A DNA stretch of 64,000 nucleotides. It comes from Prauserella halophila (GTDB lineage Bacteria > Actinomycetota > Actinomycetes > Mycobacteriales > Pseudonocardiaceae). Location of the stretch: assembly GCF_024171895.1 (NCBI RefSeq), contig NZ_JAMTCQ010000009.1, positions 843,318 to 907,317 on the forward strand. The letters are read 5' to 3'. Both the position numbers and the translations under genes were made by a program. This document shows positions 15,456-23,794 of the stretch, one piece after another. The notes beneath the pieces are model-generated. The model worked only from the letters and a program-made list of their open reading frames with translations, searched no databases and was not told where the DNA came from. Every line of letters starts with the position of its first letter. Position 1 is the stretch's first letter.

Positions 15456-15991
15456 CCGGGGTCCGGCCCGCCGCTGCCGACGTGGTCGACCGGCACGTCC
15501 CCGGTGTGTGCCAGGCACAGCGTGTGGAGCAGGTCCGCGAGGGTGTCGCGATCGGACTCGTCGAGGACGGCCAGTAGCCGGTCCTCGTGGGCGAAGATCT
15601 CGCCCGCCGTGTCGTCGACGATCCGGCGCCCGGAGTCGGTGAGGTGCACGAGGACGCTGCGGTCCTCACCGGGTTCGCGGGACACCCAGCCTTGACGTTC
15701 CGCCCGGGTCAGCCGCTGGGAGATCGCGGCGGGTGTCACGCCGTCGAACTCGGCGAGCTGCCGCGTGGTCAGTGCGTACGGCGCTCCGCTCCGGCGCAGT
15801 GTGCCGAGCAGGTCCATCAGTGCGGGGTCGATGCCCTGCCGGCTCAGCAACTGTCGCCGTTCGATGCCGAACGCGTGGGCCAGGTGCCAGATCCGCGTCA
15901 CGACCGCGATCGACGACGGGTCGAGGTCGGGCCGCTCCCGGCTCCACGCGGCCATGATCTGTGCCGCTCGATCCTGTTTGCTCACGGCCAC
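15449..15991 (-). CDS. MarR family regulator
   Basis: The protein has 180 residues. The winged helix-turn-helix occupies residues 60-130 (LTTRQLAEFDGVTPAAISQRL, read as the recognition region, and REPGEDRSVLVHLTDSGRR as the wing). It starts at a GTG (15989-15991) and is divergent from an SDR gene. Two related 12-bp palindromes in the intergenic region are the likely operators, so it probably represses itself and the SDR gene in the absence of a ligand. Confidence 0.85.
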   Translation of the reverse strand: MAVSKQDRAAQIMAAWSRERPDLDPSSIAVVTRIWHLAHAFGIERRQLLSRQGIDPALMDLLGTLRRSGAPYALTTRQLAEFDGVTPAAISQRLTRAERQGWVSREPGEDRSVLVHLTDSGRRIVDDTAGEIFAHEDRLLAVLDESDRDTLADLLHTLCLAHTGDVPVDHVGSGGPDPGT

Positions 15992-16000
15992 GAGCTTACA

Positions 16001-16012
16001 TTAAGGTCTTAA
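16001..16012. promoter_or_regulatory. MarR operator candidate 1
   Basis: TTAAGGTCTTAA is a palindrome with 5-bp arms around GT, close to the MarR start codon. It matches operator 2 in 10 of 12 positions when that site is read in reverse. Confidence 0.6.
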
Positions 16013-16024
16013 CGTATCCCAACG

Positions 16025-16036
16025 TTTAGACCTAAA
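16025..16036. promoter_or_regulatory. MarR operator candidate 2
   Basis: TTTAGACCTAAA is a palindrome centred 24 bp from operator 1; its reverse complement TTTAGGTCTAAA shares the pattern TTwAGGTCTwAA with it. It overlaps the ribosome-binding site (AAAGGAG) of the SDR gene, so binding would also hinder that transcript. Confidence 0.6.
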
Positions 16037-16045
16037 GGAGAGCTC

Positions 16046-16762
16046 GTGTACATCGTCACCGGAGGTGGAACCGGAATCGGCCGGGCCGTCGCGCTGTCAC
16101 TGCAGAGCCGGGGCGAGGACGTCCTCGTCGCCGGGCGCCGACGCGCGCCGCTCGACGACGTCGCCGGTGACACCGGCGGCGCAGTGCGGACCGTGCGCTG
16201 CGACCTGTCGACACCGGACGGTGCCCGGACACTCGCCGCGGCGGTCGACACCGATGTCGACGGCCTCGTCCACTGCGCGGGCGGCAACCCGGCCATCGGC
16301 GGACCGGAGGCGTCGACGTTGGAGGCCGAAGCCGATCTGGTGCGGGAAACCCTCGACAGCAATGTCACGTCGGCGGCCCTGGCCGTCTCCGCGCTGTCCG
16401 GGCACCTGACCGCTGGTGCTTCGATCGTGCTCTTCGGCTCGATCGCCGCGGAACACGGCGTGGGCTACTACGGGCCGGCCAAGGCCGCGGTCGCCTCCTA
16501 CGCGCTCGGGCTGGCCGCGTCGCTGGGGCCGCGCGGTGTCCGGGTCAACTGCATCTCACCCGGCTACATCGCCGAGACCGAGTTCTTCGCCGGGACCATG
16601 ACCCCCGAACGGGAAGCGGAGCTGCGTGCCGGCACCACACTCGGCAGGACCGGAGTTCCCGACGACGTCGTGGGCCTCACCGAGTTCCTGCTCTCCTCGC
16701 GCGCGCAGCACATCACCGGCCAGAACCTCCACCTCGACGGCGGTGCCCACCCGACGCGGTAG
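16046..16762 (+). CDS. Short-chain dehydrogenase/reductase
   Basis: The protein has 238 residues. The cofactor motif VTGGGTGIGRA lies at the very N-terminus and the catalytic YxxxK at YYGPAKAA, with the usual VNCISPGYI after it. It is a classical SDR oxidoreductase; the VLVAGRRR strand end suggests NADP(H). GTG 16046 follows AAAGGAG by five bases. The shared operator region makes it the target of the divergent MarR regulator. Confidence 0.85.
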   Translation: MYIVTGGGTGIGRAVALSLQSRGEDVLVAGRRRAPLDDVAGDTGGAVRTVRCDLSTPDGARTLAAAVDTDVDGLVHCAGGNPAIGGPEASTLEAEADLVRETLDSNVTSAALAVSALSGHLTAGASIVLFGSIAAEHGVGYYGPAKAAVASYALGLAASLGPRGVRVNCISPGYIAETEFFAGTMTPEREAELRAGTTLGRTGVPDDVVGLTEFLLSSRAQHITGQNLHLDGGAHPTR

Positions 16763-16801
16763 CCGGTTGTAAAAGGCCTGTCGCGCCCGGCAGGCCGCCG
16801 G

Positions 16802-16807
16802 TATCGT
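16802..16807 (+). promoter_or_regulatory. -10 box before a stranded ATG
   Basis: TATCGT lies seven bases before an ATG at 16815, the spacing used by other leaderless genes here, but that ATG is followed after three codons by an in-frame TGA. Confidence 0.4.
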
Positions 16808-16835
16808 GTGAGGCATGTCTCCACCGTGACACTCT

Positions 16836-16925
16836 GCGAGCCAAAGCGCTGCGAACCAAAGCGCTGCGAACCAAAGCGCTGCGAACCAAAGCGCTGCGAA
16901 CCAAAGCGCTGCGAAACGACACGCT
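16836..16925. repeat. 15-bp tandem repeat, six units
   Basis: Four exact copies of GCGAACCAAAGCGCT (16851-16910) are flanked by one degenerate unit on each side (16836-16850 and 16911-16925). The unit length of 15 keeps frame. In the frame of the downstream MFS gene it would read SAANQ repeatedly. No spacer sequence separates the copies. Confidence 0.85.
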
Positions 16926-16982
16926 GCGGACCGCCGCGGCGATCCCGTCGCACGGCTGTCCCGGCGCGCCTGCGCCTGGGCG

Positions 16983-18191
16983 GTGCTCGCGGACGCGGTG
17001 CCGCTGTATCCGCTCTACGCGCTGTTGTTCCGCGCCCACGGCCTGTCCGACGCGGAGATCTCCGCGCTGCTGGCCGTCTGGTCGCTGACCAGCGTCGTCG
17101 CCGAGGTGCCCACCGGCGCGCTCGCCGATCGCTTCTCGCGCACCGGCTCCATGGCCGCGGGCGGCGTGGCCCAGGCGCTGGCCTACGTGCTGTGGACGGC
17201 GCTTCCCGGGTTCCCCGCGTTCGCGGCCGGTTTCGTGCTGTGGGGCATCGGCGGCACACTCGTCTCCGGTGCCGTCGAGGCGTGGCTCTACGACAGCCTC
17301 GTCGACCTGGGCGAACCCGAGCGGTTCCGCCGGATCTACGGCCGGCTCGACGCGTGTGAACTGCTGGCGCAGGTTCCCGCCGCCGTCGGGGCGACCGTGC
17401 TGCTGCCCCTCGGCGGGTTCGAACTGGTCGGCTGGGTCAGCGTCGCCACCTGCCTCGGCGCGGCCGTGCTGGCCGCCCGCCTCCCCGAATCCTCCCGTGG
17501 CGGCACCGAAGCCGATTCGGCAGGCGAACCCGATGCGGCGGGCGAACCCGATGCGGCGGCCGGTGGATCCGACGAGGCCGGTTCGCCCGCCTCAGTTGTC
17601 TCCGGCGAACCGGCGGAGAGCGGGTATGTCGCCACTCTGCGGTCCGGCATCGCCACCGCGGTCCGCACACCCGGTGTGCGGACCGCGGTGATCGCCGTGG
17701 CCCTGCTGACGTCGTTCGACAACATCGAGGAGTACTTCGGTCTGCTCGCCGAGGACTGGCACGTCCCGCCGAACTGGGTTCCCCTGGCCATCCTCGGCAT
17801 CCCACTCTCCGGTGCCGCGGGAGCTCTGCTCGCAGGCCGGGTCCGCGACACCTGGGTCACGCCGCTGCTGCTGACCGGCGTCGCACTGTTGGCCCTCGCT
17901 CACCTGTGGGCCCGGCCTGCGGGGCTCGCCCTCGTCGCGGGGTTCTACGCGCTGTACCGCGCGGTGCTCGTCGTGGCCGAGTCGCGGTTGCAGGACCGCA
18001 TCGCGGCCGGCGCGCGGGCGACGGTCACGTCCATCGCGGGTGTCGGCACCGAATTGGCAGGCCTGGTGCTGTTCGCCGCGTGGGCGATCGGGGGTCTGCC
18101 CGCGGCGCTGGTGCTGGCCACGGTGATCGCGCTGGCCGTGACGCCCGGGATGCGCTCGCGGAACCCCAGTCGGCCTCGGGCCGTCCGATGA
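16983..18191 (+). CDS. MFS transporter
   Basis: The protein has 402 residues from GTG 16983, with about twelve membrane segments and the loop VPTGALADRFSRTGSMAAGG. A long acidic Ala/Gly/Pro/Asp cytoplasmic loop (around residues 170-215) contains a GEPDAAGEPDAA duplication. The chosen start leaves the first membrane segment almost without a leader, and the frame is open upstream through the 15-bp repeat as far as a TGA at 16827 with no ATG, GTG or TTG. The true N-terminus may therefore have been lost or shifted. No substrate can be assigned. Confidence 0.75.
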   Translation: MLADAVPLYPLYALLFRAHGLSDAEISALLAVWSLTSVVAEVPTGALADRFSRTGSMAAGGVAQALAYVLWTALPGFPAFAAGFVLWGIGGTLVSGAVEAWLYDSLVDLGEPERFRRIYGRLDACELLAQVPAAVGATVLLPLGGFELVGWVSVATCLGAAVLAARLPESSRGGTEADSAGEPDAAGEPDAAAGGSDEAGSPASVVSGEPAESGYVATLRSGIATAVRTPGVRTAVIAVALLTSFDNIEEYFGLLAEDWHVPPNWVPLAILGIPLSGAAGALLAGRVRDTWVTPLLLTGVALLALAHLWARPAGLALVAGFYALYRAVLVVAESRLQDRIAAGARATVTSIAGVGTELAGLVLFAAWAIGGLPAALVLATVIALAVTPGMRSRNPSRPRAVR

Positions 18192-18271
18192 CGCGGTACC
18201 CGTGAAGGGATGCGGTGATGACTCCGATGACTCCGATGTCACCGATCGGCCCCGGGCGGCGCGTGTCGCAC

Positions 18272-18277
18272 TATCGT
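18272..18277 (+). promoter_or_regulatory. -10 box, leaderless start
   Basis: TATCGT lies seven bases before the ATG at 18285. No ribosome-binding site precedes that ATG. Confidence 0.5.
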
Positions 18278-18284
18278 GGGGATC

Positions 18285-19670
18285 ATGCTGCTCGGGAACC
18301 TGCGCCGTGACCTGCCAGCCGACCGGCTCGTGGACGACCCCGACGTCGTCGCCGGTTACGTCCACGACGAGGCCGAATGGGCGCCGCGCGGCAAACCGGA
18401 CGTTGTCGTGCGGCCGCGCAGCGCCGAAGAGGTCCAGACCGTCGTCCGCGCTTGCCTGGCGCACGGAACTCCGCTGGTCACGCGGGGTGCGGGCACGGGA
18501 CTGTCCGGTGGGGCGAACGCCGTCGACGGGTGCGTGCTGCTGTCGACCGAGTTGATGACGGCGGTGCGGGAGATCGACGAGTCCGAGCGCCTCGCCGTCG
18601 TCGAGCCGGGCGTCGTCAACGACGATCTGCGCGCGGCGTGCGCCGACCGCGGCCTGTGGTATCCGCCGGACCCCGCCAGCTCCTCGTGGTCGACCATCGG
18701 CGGCAACGTCGCCACCAACGCGGGCGGGCTCTGCTGCGTCAAGTACGGCGTGACCCGCGACTACGTCCTCGGGATGCAGGTCGTCACCGGAACCGGGGAG
18801 CTGGTGCGGCTCGGCAGGCGCACCGCGAAGGGCGTCGCCGGGTACGACCTCGCCGGTTTGATGGTCGGCTCGGAGGGCACGCTCGGTGTCGTCACCGAGG
18901 TGACGGTGAAGCTGCGGCCGCTGCGCGATCCGGAGCACACCGTGGCCGGGTACTTCTCGTCGATCATCGACGCGGGACGCGCCGTCGCCGCGGTCGCCGA
19001 TGCGGGCATCACGCCGTCCGCGCTGGAACTGGTCGACCGGCACTGCCTCGCCGCCGTCGACGCGTGGAAGAACATGGGGCTGTCGGTCGAGGCCGACATC
19101 GTGTTGCTCGGCCGGACGGACGCGCCGGGCCCGGCGGGGGAACAGGAGGCGGACCGCATGCTGGCCTGCTTCGAGCAGGGCGGTGCCACGTGGGCGGCGC
19201 GGTCGACGGATCAGGAGGAGGCCGACGCGCTGTTCGCGGCCCGCCGCCTGGCCTACCCGGCGCTGGAACGGCTCGGTCCGCTGCTCACCGAGGACGTGTG
19301 CGTGCCGAAGGTGGCCGTGCCGGAGATGCTGGCCCGGATCGAGGCGGCCGCGACGCGGCACGACACCCGTATCGCCAACATCGCGCACGCGGGCGACGGC
19401 AACCTGCATCCGCTGCTGAGCACACCTCCCGGGGACGACGCGGCCCGGGAGCGAGCACAGGAGGCGTTCCACGACATCATCCGCGACGCCCTCGAACTCG
19501 GCGGCACCGTCACCGGTGAACACGGCGTCGGGCTGCTGAAGAAGGACGGTCTCGGCTCGGAGCTGGACGGTGAGGTCGTCGCCATGCACCGGGCGGTCAA
19601 GACCGCGCTCGACCCGCACGGGATCCTCAACCCCGGCAAGGTCATCCCGGACCGGCCGGGGCCCCGCTGA
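18285..19670 (+). CDS. FAD-linked oxidase, glycolate/D-lactate dehydrogenase-like (GlcD type)
   Basis: The protein has 461 residues. The N-terminal FAD_binding_4 domain carries the RGAGTGLSGGA flavin loop and TIGGNVATNAGG; the C-terminal FAD-oxidase_C domain ends with the HAGDGNLHP and GEHGVGLLKK motifs. The family oxidises 2-hydroxy acids such as glycolate or D-lactate to keto acids. The start is set at ATG 18285 by the -10 box in front. No iron-sulfur partner subunit is nearby, which favours a stand-alone D-lactate dehydrogenase type. Confidence 0.85.
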   Translation: MLLGNLRRDLPADRLVDDPDVVAGYVHDEAEWAPRGKPDVVVRPRSAEEVQTVVRACLAHGTPLVTRGAGTGLSGGANAVDGCVLLSTELMTAVREIDESERLAVVEPGVVNDDLRAACADRGLWYPPDPASSSWSTIGGNVATNAGGLCCVKYGVTRDYVLGMQVVTGTGELVRLGRRTAKGVAGYDLAGLMVGSEGTLGVVTEVTVKLRPLRDPEHTVAGYFSSIIDAGRAVAAVADAGITPSALELVDRHCLAAVDAWKNMGLSVEADIVLLGRTDAPGPAGEQEADRMLACFEQGGATWAARSTDQEEADALFAARRLAYPALERLGPLLTEDVCVPKVAVPEMLARIEAAATRHDTRIANIAHAGDGNLHPLLSTPPGDDAARERAQEAFHDIIRDALELGGTVTGEHGVGLLKKDGLGSELDGEVVAMHRAVKTALDPHGILNPGKVIPDRPGPR

Positions 19671-19684
19671 CGGCCCGTCAGCGG
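19664..19684. terminator. Palindrome containing both convergent stop codons
   Basis: CCGCTGACG and CGTCAGCGG form a perfect 9-bp stem around GCC. The stop codon of the FAD oxidase (19668-19670) lies in one arm and that of the P450 (19678-19680) in the other; only seven bases separate the genes. Confidence 0.5.
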
Positions 19685-21135
19685 CGGTGCAGGTGCATCG
19701 GCAAACCGTCGGCGGGCACCGGCAGCGAGGTGTTGTCCCAACGCGGGTGCACCCCGTCCGGCACCGACCACGTGTAGGTGCGCAACATCTCGTGGAGAAT
19801 CGCCTTCACTTCGAGCGTGCCGAAGTGCAGTCCGATGCACTTGTGCACCCCGCCGCCGAACGGGATCCACGCGAACCGGTGCCCGGCGTCCTCTCGGCGG
19901 GACTCGGAGAAGCGGTCCGGGTCGAACCGGTCCGGGTCGGTCCAGATGCCGGAGTCGAAGTGGTTCACGCCCGGCGCCGCGACGACAGCGGTCCCGGCGG
20001 GGACGTGGTGGCCCGCGATCTCGGTGGGCTTCACGGTCATCCGCATCAGTGTCGGCACCGGCGCCACGAGCCGCAGCGACTCCTTGATGATCAGATCCAG
20101 TGTGGTGAGGCTTTCCAGCGCGTGGATGTCGGGGACGTCGTCGCCGAGCGCGAGGGACTCCTCGCGGGCGCGCTGCTGCCACTCCGGATGTTTGCCGAGG
20201 TAGTGCGCCGCGGCGCTGGTGGTGATCGTCGAGGTGTCGTGCGCGGCCATCATCAGGAAGATCATGTGGTTGACGACGTCGTCGTCGCTGAACCGTTCGC
20301 CGTCGTCGGCGGCCGCTTGGCAGAGTCCGGCGAACAGGTCCGAGCCGCCGGATTCCCGCGCCGCGGGCAGATGCCTGCGAAAGTAGTGTTCCAGGGTCCT
20401 GCGGCCCTGTACACCCGCGCGGAACCGGGTGCCCGGCAGCGGGTACCGCACGATCGACGTCGCCGCGCGCACGGCTGCGACGAAGGCCCGGTTGATCTCG
20501 TCGAGGTTCTCGTCGCCGCCGCGGCCGCCCATGAAGACCTGCGTCGCCACGTCGAGCGTCAGTTGCTTGAGCAGCCAATAGATGCGCACCGGACGGTCGG
20601 CGGTCCACTGTGGAACTCTCGCCCGCACCGACGGACCCAGCTGGTCGACGTAGCCGGTCAACCGGTCACGCGTGAAAGCGGACTGCATGATCCGGCGGTG
20701 CATGCGGTGCTCGTCGAAGTCGAGGAGCATCAGTCCGCGGTGGAAGAAATCGTCGATCAGCTGGGTCCAGCCCTCCTGGGAGAAGGCCTTGTCCTTGTTG
20801 ACGAGAACCTGCTGGGTGGCATCGGGCCCGCCGACGGTCACCACTTCGGGGCCGACCGAGCCCATCCACGACACCGGACCGAACCGTTCGTAGCGGTCCC
20901 GCAGGAACTCGTTGCCGAACCTGATGTAGCTGAGCGTGTGGCCGACGAGCGGTGGACCGTGGTCCCCGCGGACCGGTTTCAGGTCGCTGTCGGCCGGTGG
21001 CGGTGCCAGGGAGCCGACCCGGCCGCGGGTCGCGCGCAGCCAGGCGTCGTCGACCGCTTTCGGCGCGGGTGCGGCGAGCACGGACGAGAGCCGCTCGCGT
21101 GCCGCCCGGTTCGTGCGTTCCAGTAGTGAAACCAT
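19678..21135 (-). CDS. Cytochrome P450 (CYP136-like)
   Basis: The protein has 485 residues. The I-helix oxygen motif is AAHDTST, the ExxR motif KESLR, and the haem loop FGGGVHKCIG carries the cysteine ligand. The sequence KAFSQEGWTQLIDDFF and its context with an SDR recall the mycobacterial CYP136 locus, from memory rather than a search. The start is placed at the ATG at 21133-21135 (MVSLLERTN); the frame is open for 18 codons upstream. Substrates of such P450s are usually lipophilic. It is the third gene of a same-strand P450-SDR-P450 run. Confidence 0.85.
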   Translation of the reverse strand: MVSLLERTNRAARERLSSVLAAPAPKAVDDAWLRATRGRVGSLAPPPADSDLKPVRGDHGPPLVGHTLSYIRFGNEFLRDRYERFGPVSWMGSVGPEVVTVGGPDATQQVLVNKDKAFSQEGWTQLIDDFFHRGLMLLDFDEHRMHRRIMQSAFTRDRLTGYVDQLGPSVRARVPQWTADRPVRIYWLLKQLTLDVATQVFMGGRGGDENLDEINRAFVAAVRAATSIVRYPLPGTRFRAGVQGRRTLEHYFRRHLPAARESGGSDLFAGLCQAAADDGERFSDDDVVNHMIFLMMAAHDTSTITTSAAAHYLGKHPEWQQRAREESLALGDDVPDIHALESLTTLDLIIKESLRLVAPVPTLMRMTVKPTEIAGHHVPAGTAVVAAPGVNHFDSGIWTDPDRFDPDRFSESRREDAGHRFAWIPFGGGVHKCIGLHFGTLEVKAILHEMLRTYTWSVPDGVHPRWDNTSLPVPADGLPMHLHRR

Positions 21136-21246
21136 GTGAACGTCCCGTCGAAGAGGGGATTCCGTGGCCGCCGCTCCCGCGGCGTCCACAATGGATGAAC
21201 TGTGATGGAGGTGTGATCGCGCGATGGGTGCGCGGTCGTGGCCGGG

Positions 21247-22119
21247 TCAGTGGCCCGCGTCCCGCGCCGCGCCGACCGCGCGGGTCTCGTACTCCTTGCG
21301 GGCGGTGTGATCGGCGGCGCCGAGCACGCGATGGGCGCCACTGGCGCGCAACAGGGCGTCGGAGACCCGCCGCGGCAGCAGTGCGCCGAGGACGTTGGCC
21401 ACCACCAGATCGCGCGGCACGTAGACGTCGAACCGCGGCTTGCGGATCGTCGCCAGGATGGCGGCCGCGACCTCCTCCGGTGTCACCGAACGGATCGCGC
21501 GCGACTCGCCGAGACCGGCCGCCAGTTCGGTACGCACGACCGAGGGCATGACGACCGATATGTCGACACCCGTGCGGTGCAGTTCCGCGCGTACGGCGCC
21601 GGAGAAGCCGACGACGCCGTGTTTCGTGGCGCAGTAGGTCGCCGCGCCCTCGAAGCCGACCTTGCCCGCCTCGGACGCGAGGTTGATGATGTGGCCACGA
21701 CCGCGTGCCCGCATCCGCCGCACGGCCTCGCGGCTGCCGTGGATCACCGCGTGCAGGTTGATCGCCAGCTGTTTCGCGGTGACCTCGTCGGGTTCGTCGT
21801 CGATGCGGCCGAGTGGCATGATCCCGGCGTTGTTGATCACCACGTCGGCCGGTCCGAGGGTGTCTTCCGCGGCGTCGAGGAACCGGGTGTACGCGGCGGG
21901 GTCGGTGACGTCGACCCGCCAGCAGTGTACCCGGGGGTGCTCACGCAGCCGTTCCGGCAGTGCAGCCGGTTCCAGGTCCGCGACCGCGACCGTGGCGCCG
22001 GTCTCGGCCAGTGCCGTCGCCGCCGCCGCACCGATGCCGCGCGCGCCGCCGGTGATCGTGACGACCGTGCCCGCGATGGTCCGTTCCCGGCGGCCGAATC
22101 GTCCGCGTTCCTGCCCCAT
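21247..22119 (-). CDS. Short-chain dehydrogenase (lipid or alcohol type)
   Basis: The protein has 290 residues with TGGARGIGA (cofactor loop), NNAGIMPLG, the catalytic S-YCATK set, and a longer than usual C-terminus of about 40 residues typical of membrane-associated SDRs. GGAGG lies five bases before the ATG. It sits between two P450 genes in the same direction; the P450-SDR pairing suggests that hydroxylated lipids or sterols are further oxidised here. The upstream spacer holds a possible TTGACA (22199-22204) with GATGCT 17 bp downstream. Confidence 0.85.
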   Translation of the reverse strand: MGQERGRFGRRERTIAGTVVTITGGARGIGAAAATALAETGATVAVADLEPAALPERLREHPRVHCWRVDVTDPAAYTRFLDAAEDTLGPADVVINNAGIMPLGRIDDEPDEVTAKQLAINLHAVIHGSREAVRRMRARGRGHIINLASEAGKVGFEGAATYCATKHGVVGFSGAVRAELHRTGVDISVVMPSVVRTELAAGLGESRAIRSVTPEEVAAAILATIRKPRFDVYVPRDLVVANVLGALLPRRVSDALLRASGAHRVLGAADHTARKEYETRAVGAARDAGH

Positions 22120-22236
22120 CGGCGCCTCCTCGCGCTGACCGCTGATGCCGCACCTGATCTTGGGCGACGAGGGTCAGCATCCAACTGACAACTATGCATG
22201 TCAATATCGACCGAACGGGTGGCGCGCGGTGGAACC

Positions 22237-23538
22237 TCAGGTCAGCCGGGCAGGCAGCTTCTCGTAGCCGCGCAGGATGCGAGTGGGGCGGTGTGCGGCA
22301 CCGGGACGCAGTGACAGGTCCGGGAAGCGGTCGAACAGCGCGCGAAGGCCGATCTCGCCCTCCATCCGGGCCAGCGCCGCGCCGAGGCAGTAGTGCCTGC
22401 CGGAGGAGAACGCGATGTGCTCACGAGCGTTCGGCCGGGTCACGTCGAACGTGTGCGGGTCGTCGAAGACGCCGGGATCCCGGTTGGCACCCGCCAGTAG
22501 TGTCGTCACGAGCGACCCGGCGCGCACCGGCTTGCCTGCGATCTCGGTGTCGCGCACGGTCGTCCGCCCGGTCAGCAGTACGGGTGGGTCGAACCGCAGG
22601 ACCTCGTCGACCGTGCCCGCCCACAGCGACGGATCCTGCCGCACCTTGTCGAGCTGCTCGGGGTGTTCCCGCAGTAGCGCGATGCCGTTGCCGAGCAGGT
22701 TGACGGTCGTCTCGAACCCGGCCGCCAGCACGAGCCCTGCCGTTGCGCGGAGTTCCTTGTCGTTGAGGCCGACGCCGTCCTCACGGGCCGCAACGAGCTT
22801 GCTCAGCAGGTTGTCGCCGGGGTTCTCCTTCAGCGCGGCGAGGTGGTCGCCGAGCCAGGCGTCGAACTCGCCCAGCGCGCGGTCGGTGTCGCGGAACTGC
22901 CGCCACGGCATGCCCAGGTCGAGGCTCGGTGCGGCTGCGGTGCCGAGGGTGAGGACCTTGTGCCGTTCGTGATCGGGGACCCCGAGGATCTCGGCGATCA
23001 CGGTCACCGGCAGCAGGCTGCAGTAGGCCTGGACCAGGTCGACCTCCTCGCCTGCGCGCGCCCGCTGTTCGAGCGCGTCGAGCAGGTCGGCGGCGATCTC
23101 CTCGGTGCGAGTGCGCAGGTTCTCCACGGCGCGGGCGGTGAACACCCGGGTGACGAGCTTGCGGTAGCGCGTGTGCTCCGGCGGCTCGGTGGCCAGCAGT
23201 GAGGGCGGTTCCACCGGGTGCAGATGATTCGAGACCGACCACGTGCCCAGCCTGCCGAGCACGCCGTCGGCGTTGTCGACGCCGGCGCGCACGTCCTGCG
23301 AGGTCAGCACGTCGCGGACGACGGAGTGGTGCGAGACGAGGTAGGAGTATTTCCCGCGGATGATCGGCCCGCGAGCGTGGATCTCGTCGAAGAGCCCGGT
23401 CAGGTCCAGGGTCGGCGTCTCGGCGGATTCGGTGAACAGCCTCGCCTGCAGATCTCCTGTGTCTGCGGCGCGGCGGAGTGCGGCGCGGGGCATCGCATGG
23501 GTCACGCCCCAGCGCACGGCCATTTTCGCGAGGGACAC
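22237..23538 (-). CDS. Cytochrome P450
   Basis: The protein has 433 residues: I-helix AGFETT, ExxR motif EVLR, and haem loop FSSGRHYCLG. It belongs to the soluble bacterial class that takes electrons from a ferredoxin; no ferredoxin gene is adjacent. The frame has an upstream ATG at 23551-23553, but it lies inside GGGAGGT (23545-23551), which is the ribosome-binding site of the GTG at 23536-23538; that GTG is the start. It is oriented with the SDR and the other P450. Confidence 0.85.
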   Translation of the reverse strand: MSLAKMAVRWGVTHAMPRAALRRAADTGDLQARLFTESAETPTLDLTGLFDEIHARGPIIRGKYSYLVSHHSVVRDVLTSQDVRAGVDNADGVLGRLGTWSVSNHLHPVEPPSLLATEPPEHTRYRKLVTRVFTARAVENLRTRTEEIAADLLDALEQRARAGEEVDLVQAYCSLLPVTVIAEILGVPDHERHKVLTLGTAAAPSLDLGMPWRQFRDTDRALGEFDAWLGDHLAALKENPGDNLLSKLVAAREDGVGLNDKELRATAGLVLAAGFETTVNLLGNGIALLREHPEQLDKVRQDPSLWAGTVDEVLRFDPPVLLTGRTTVRDTEIAGKPVRAGSLVTTLLAGANRDPGVFDDPHTFDVTRPNAREHIAFSSGRHYCLGAALARMEGEIGLRALFDRFPDLSLRPGAAHRPTRILRGYEKLPARLT

Positions 23539-23556
23539 CGTTGAACCTCCCATTGT

Positions 23557-23570
23557 CTACTGTCGAGTAG
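23557..23570. promoter_or_regulatory. Palindrome upstream of the P450 gene
   Basis: CTACT and AGTAG flank GTCG directly upstream of the P450 ribosome-binding site. It could be an operator; no regulator gene is adjacent. Confidence 0.3.
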
Positions 23571-23781
23571 GTGCTGGTCCAGTCTGCCCCCCGACCGGCT
23601 CCGCGCGAAAGAGAAGACCCGGGCACATCGCGCAGGCGGGCACTGGCTGCTGAACGCCGGCCGGATCTGGACGCTCGTCGTCGTGATCGACACCGTGTGG
23701 TCACTGGGTCGCGCGGCGTTCACCCGGCGGAGTCGTTGACGCGCAGGACTCGCAGGCGTCGGAGGTCCGCAGGGAGCGGGA

Positions 23782-23787
23782 TACGGT
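23782..23787 (+). promoter_or_regulatory. -10 box, leaderless start
   Basis: TACGGT lies seven bases before the ATG at 23795 of the sensor kinase gene. Confidence 0.45.
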
Positions 23788-23794
23788 ACCGGGC

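Noticed and set aside
16836-16925. Possible CRISPR array
   Set aside because: The 15-bp units are head to tail with no spacers, and no cas genes are nearby.
23551-23553. ATG as start of the second P450
   Set aside because: It lies inside the GGGAGGT ribosome-binding site of the GTG 15 bases downstream.
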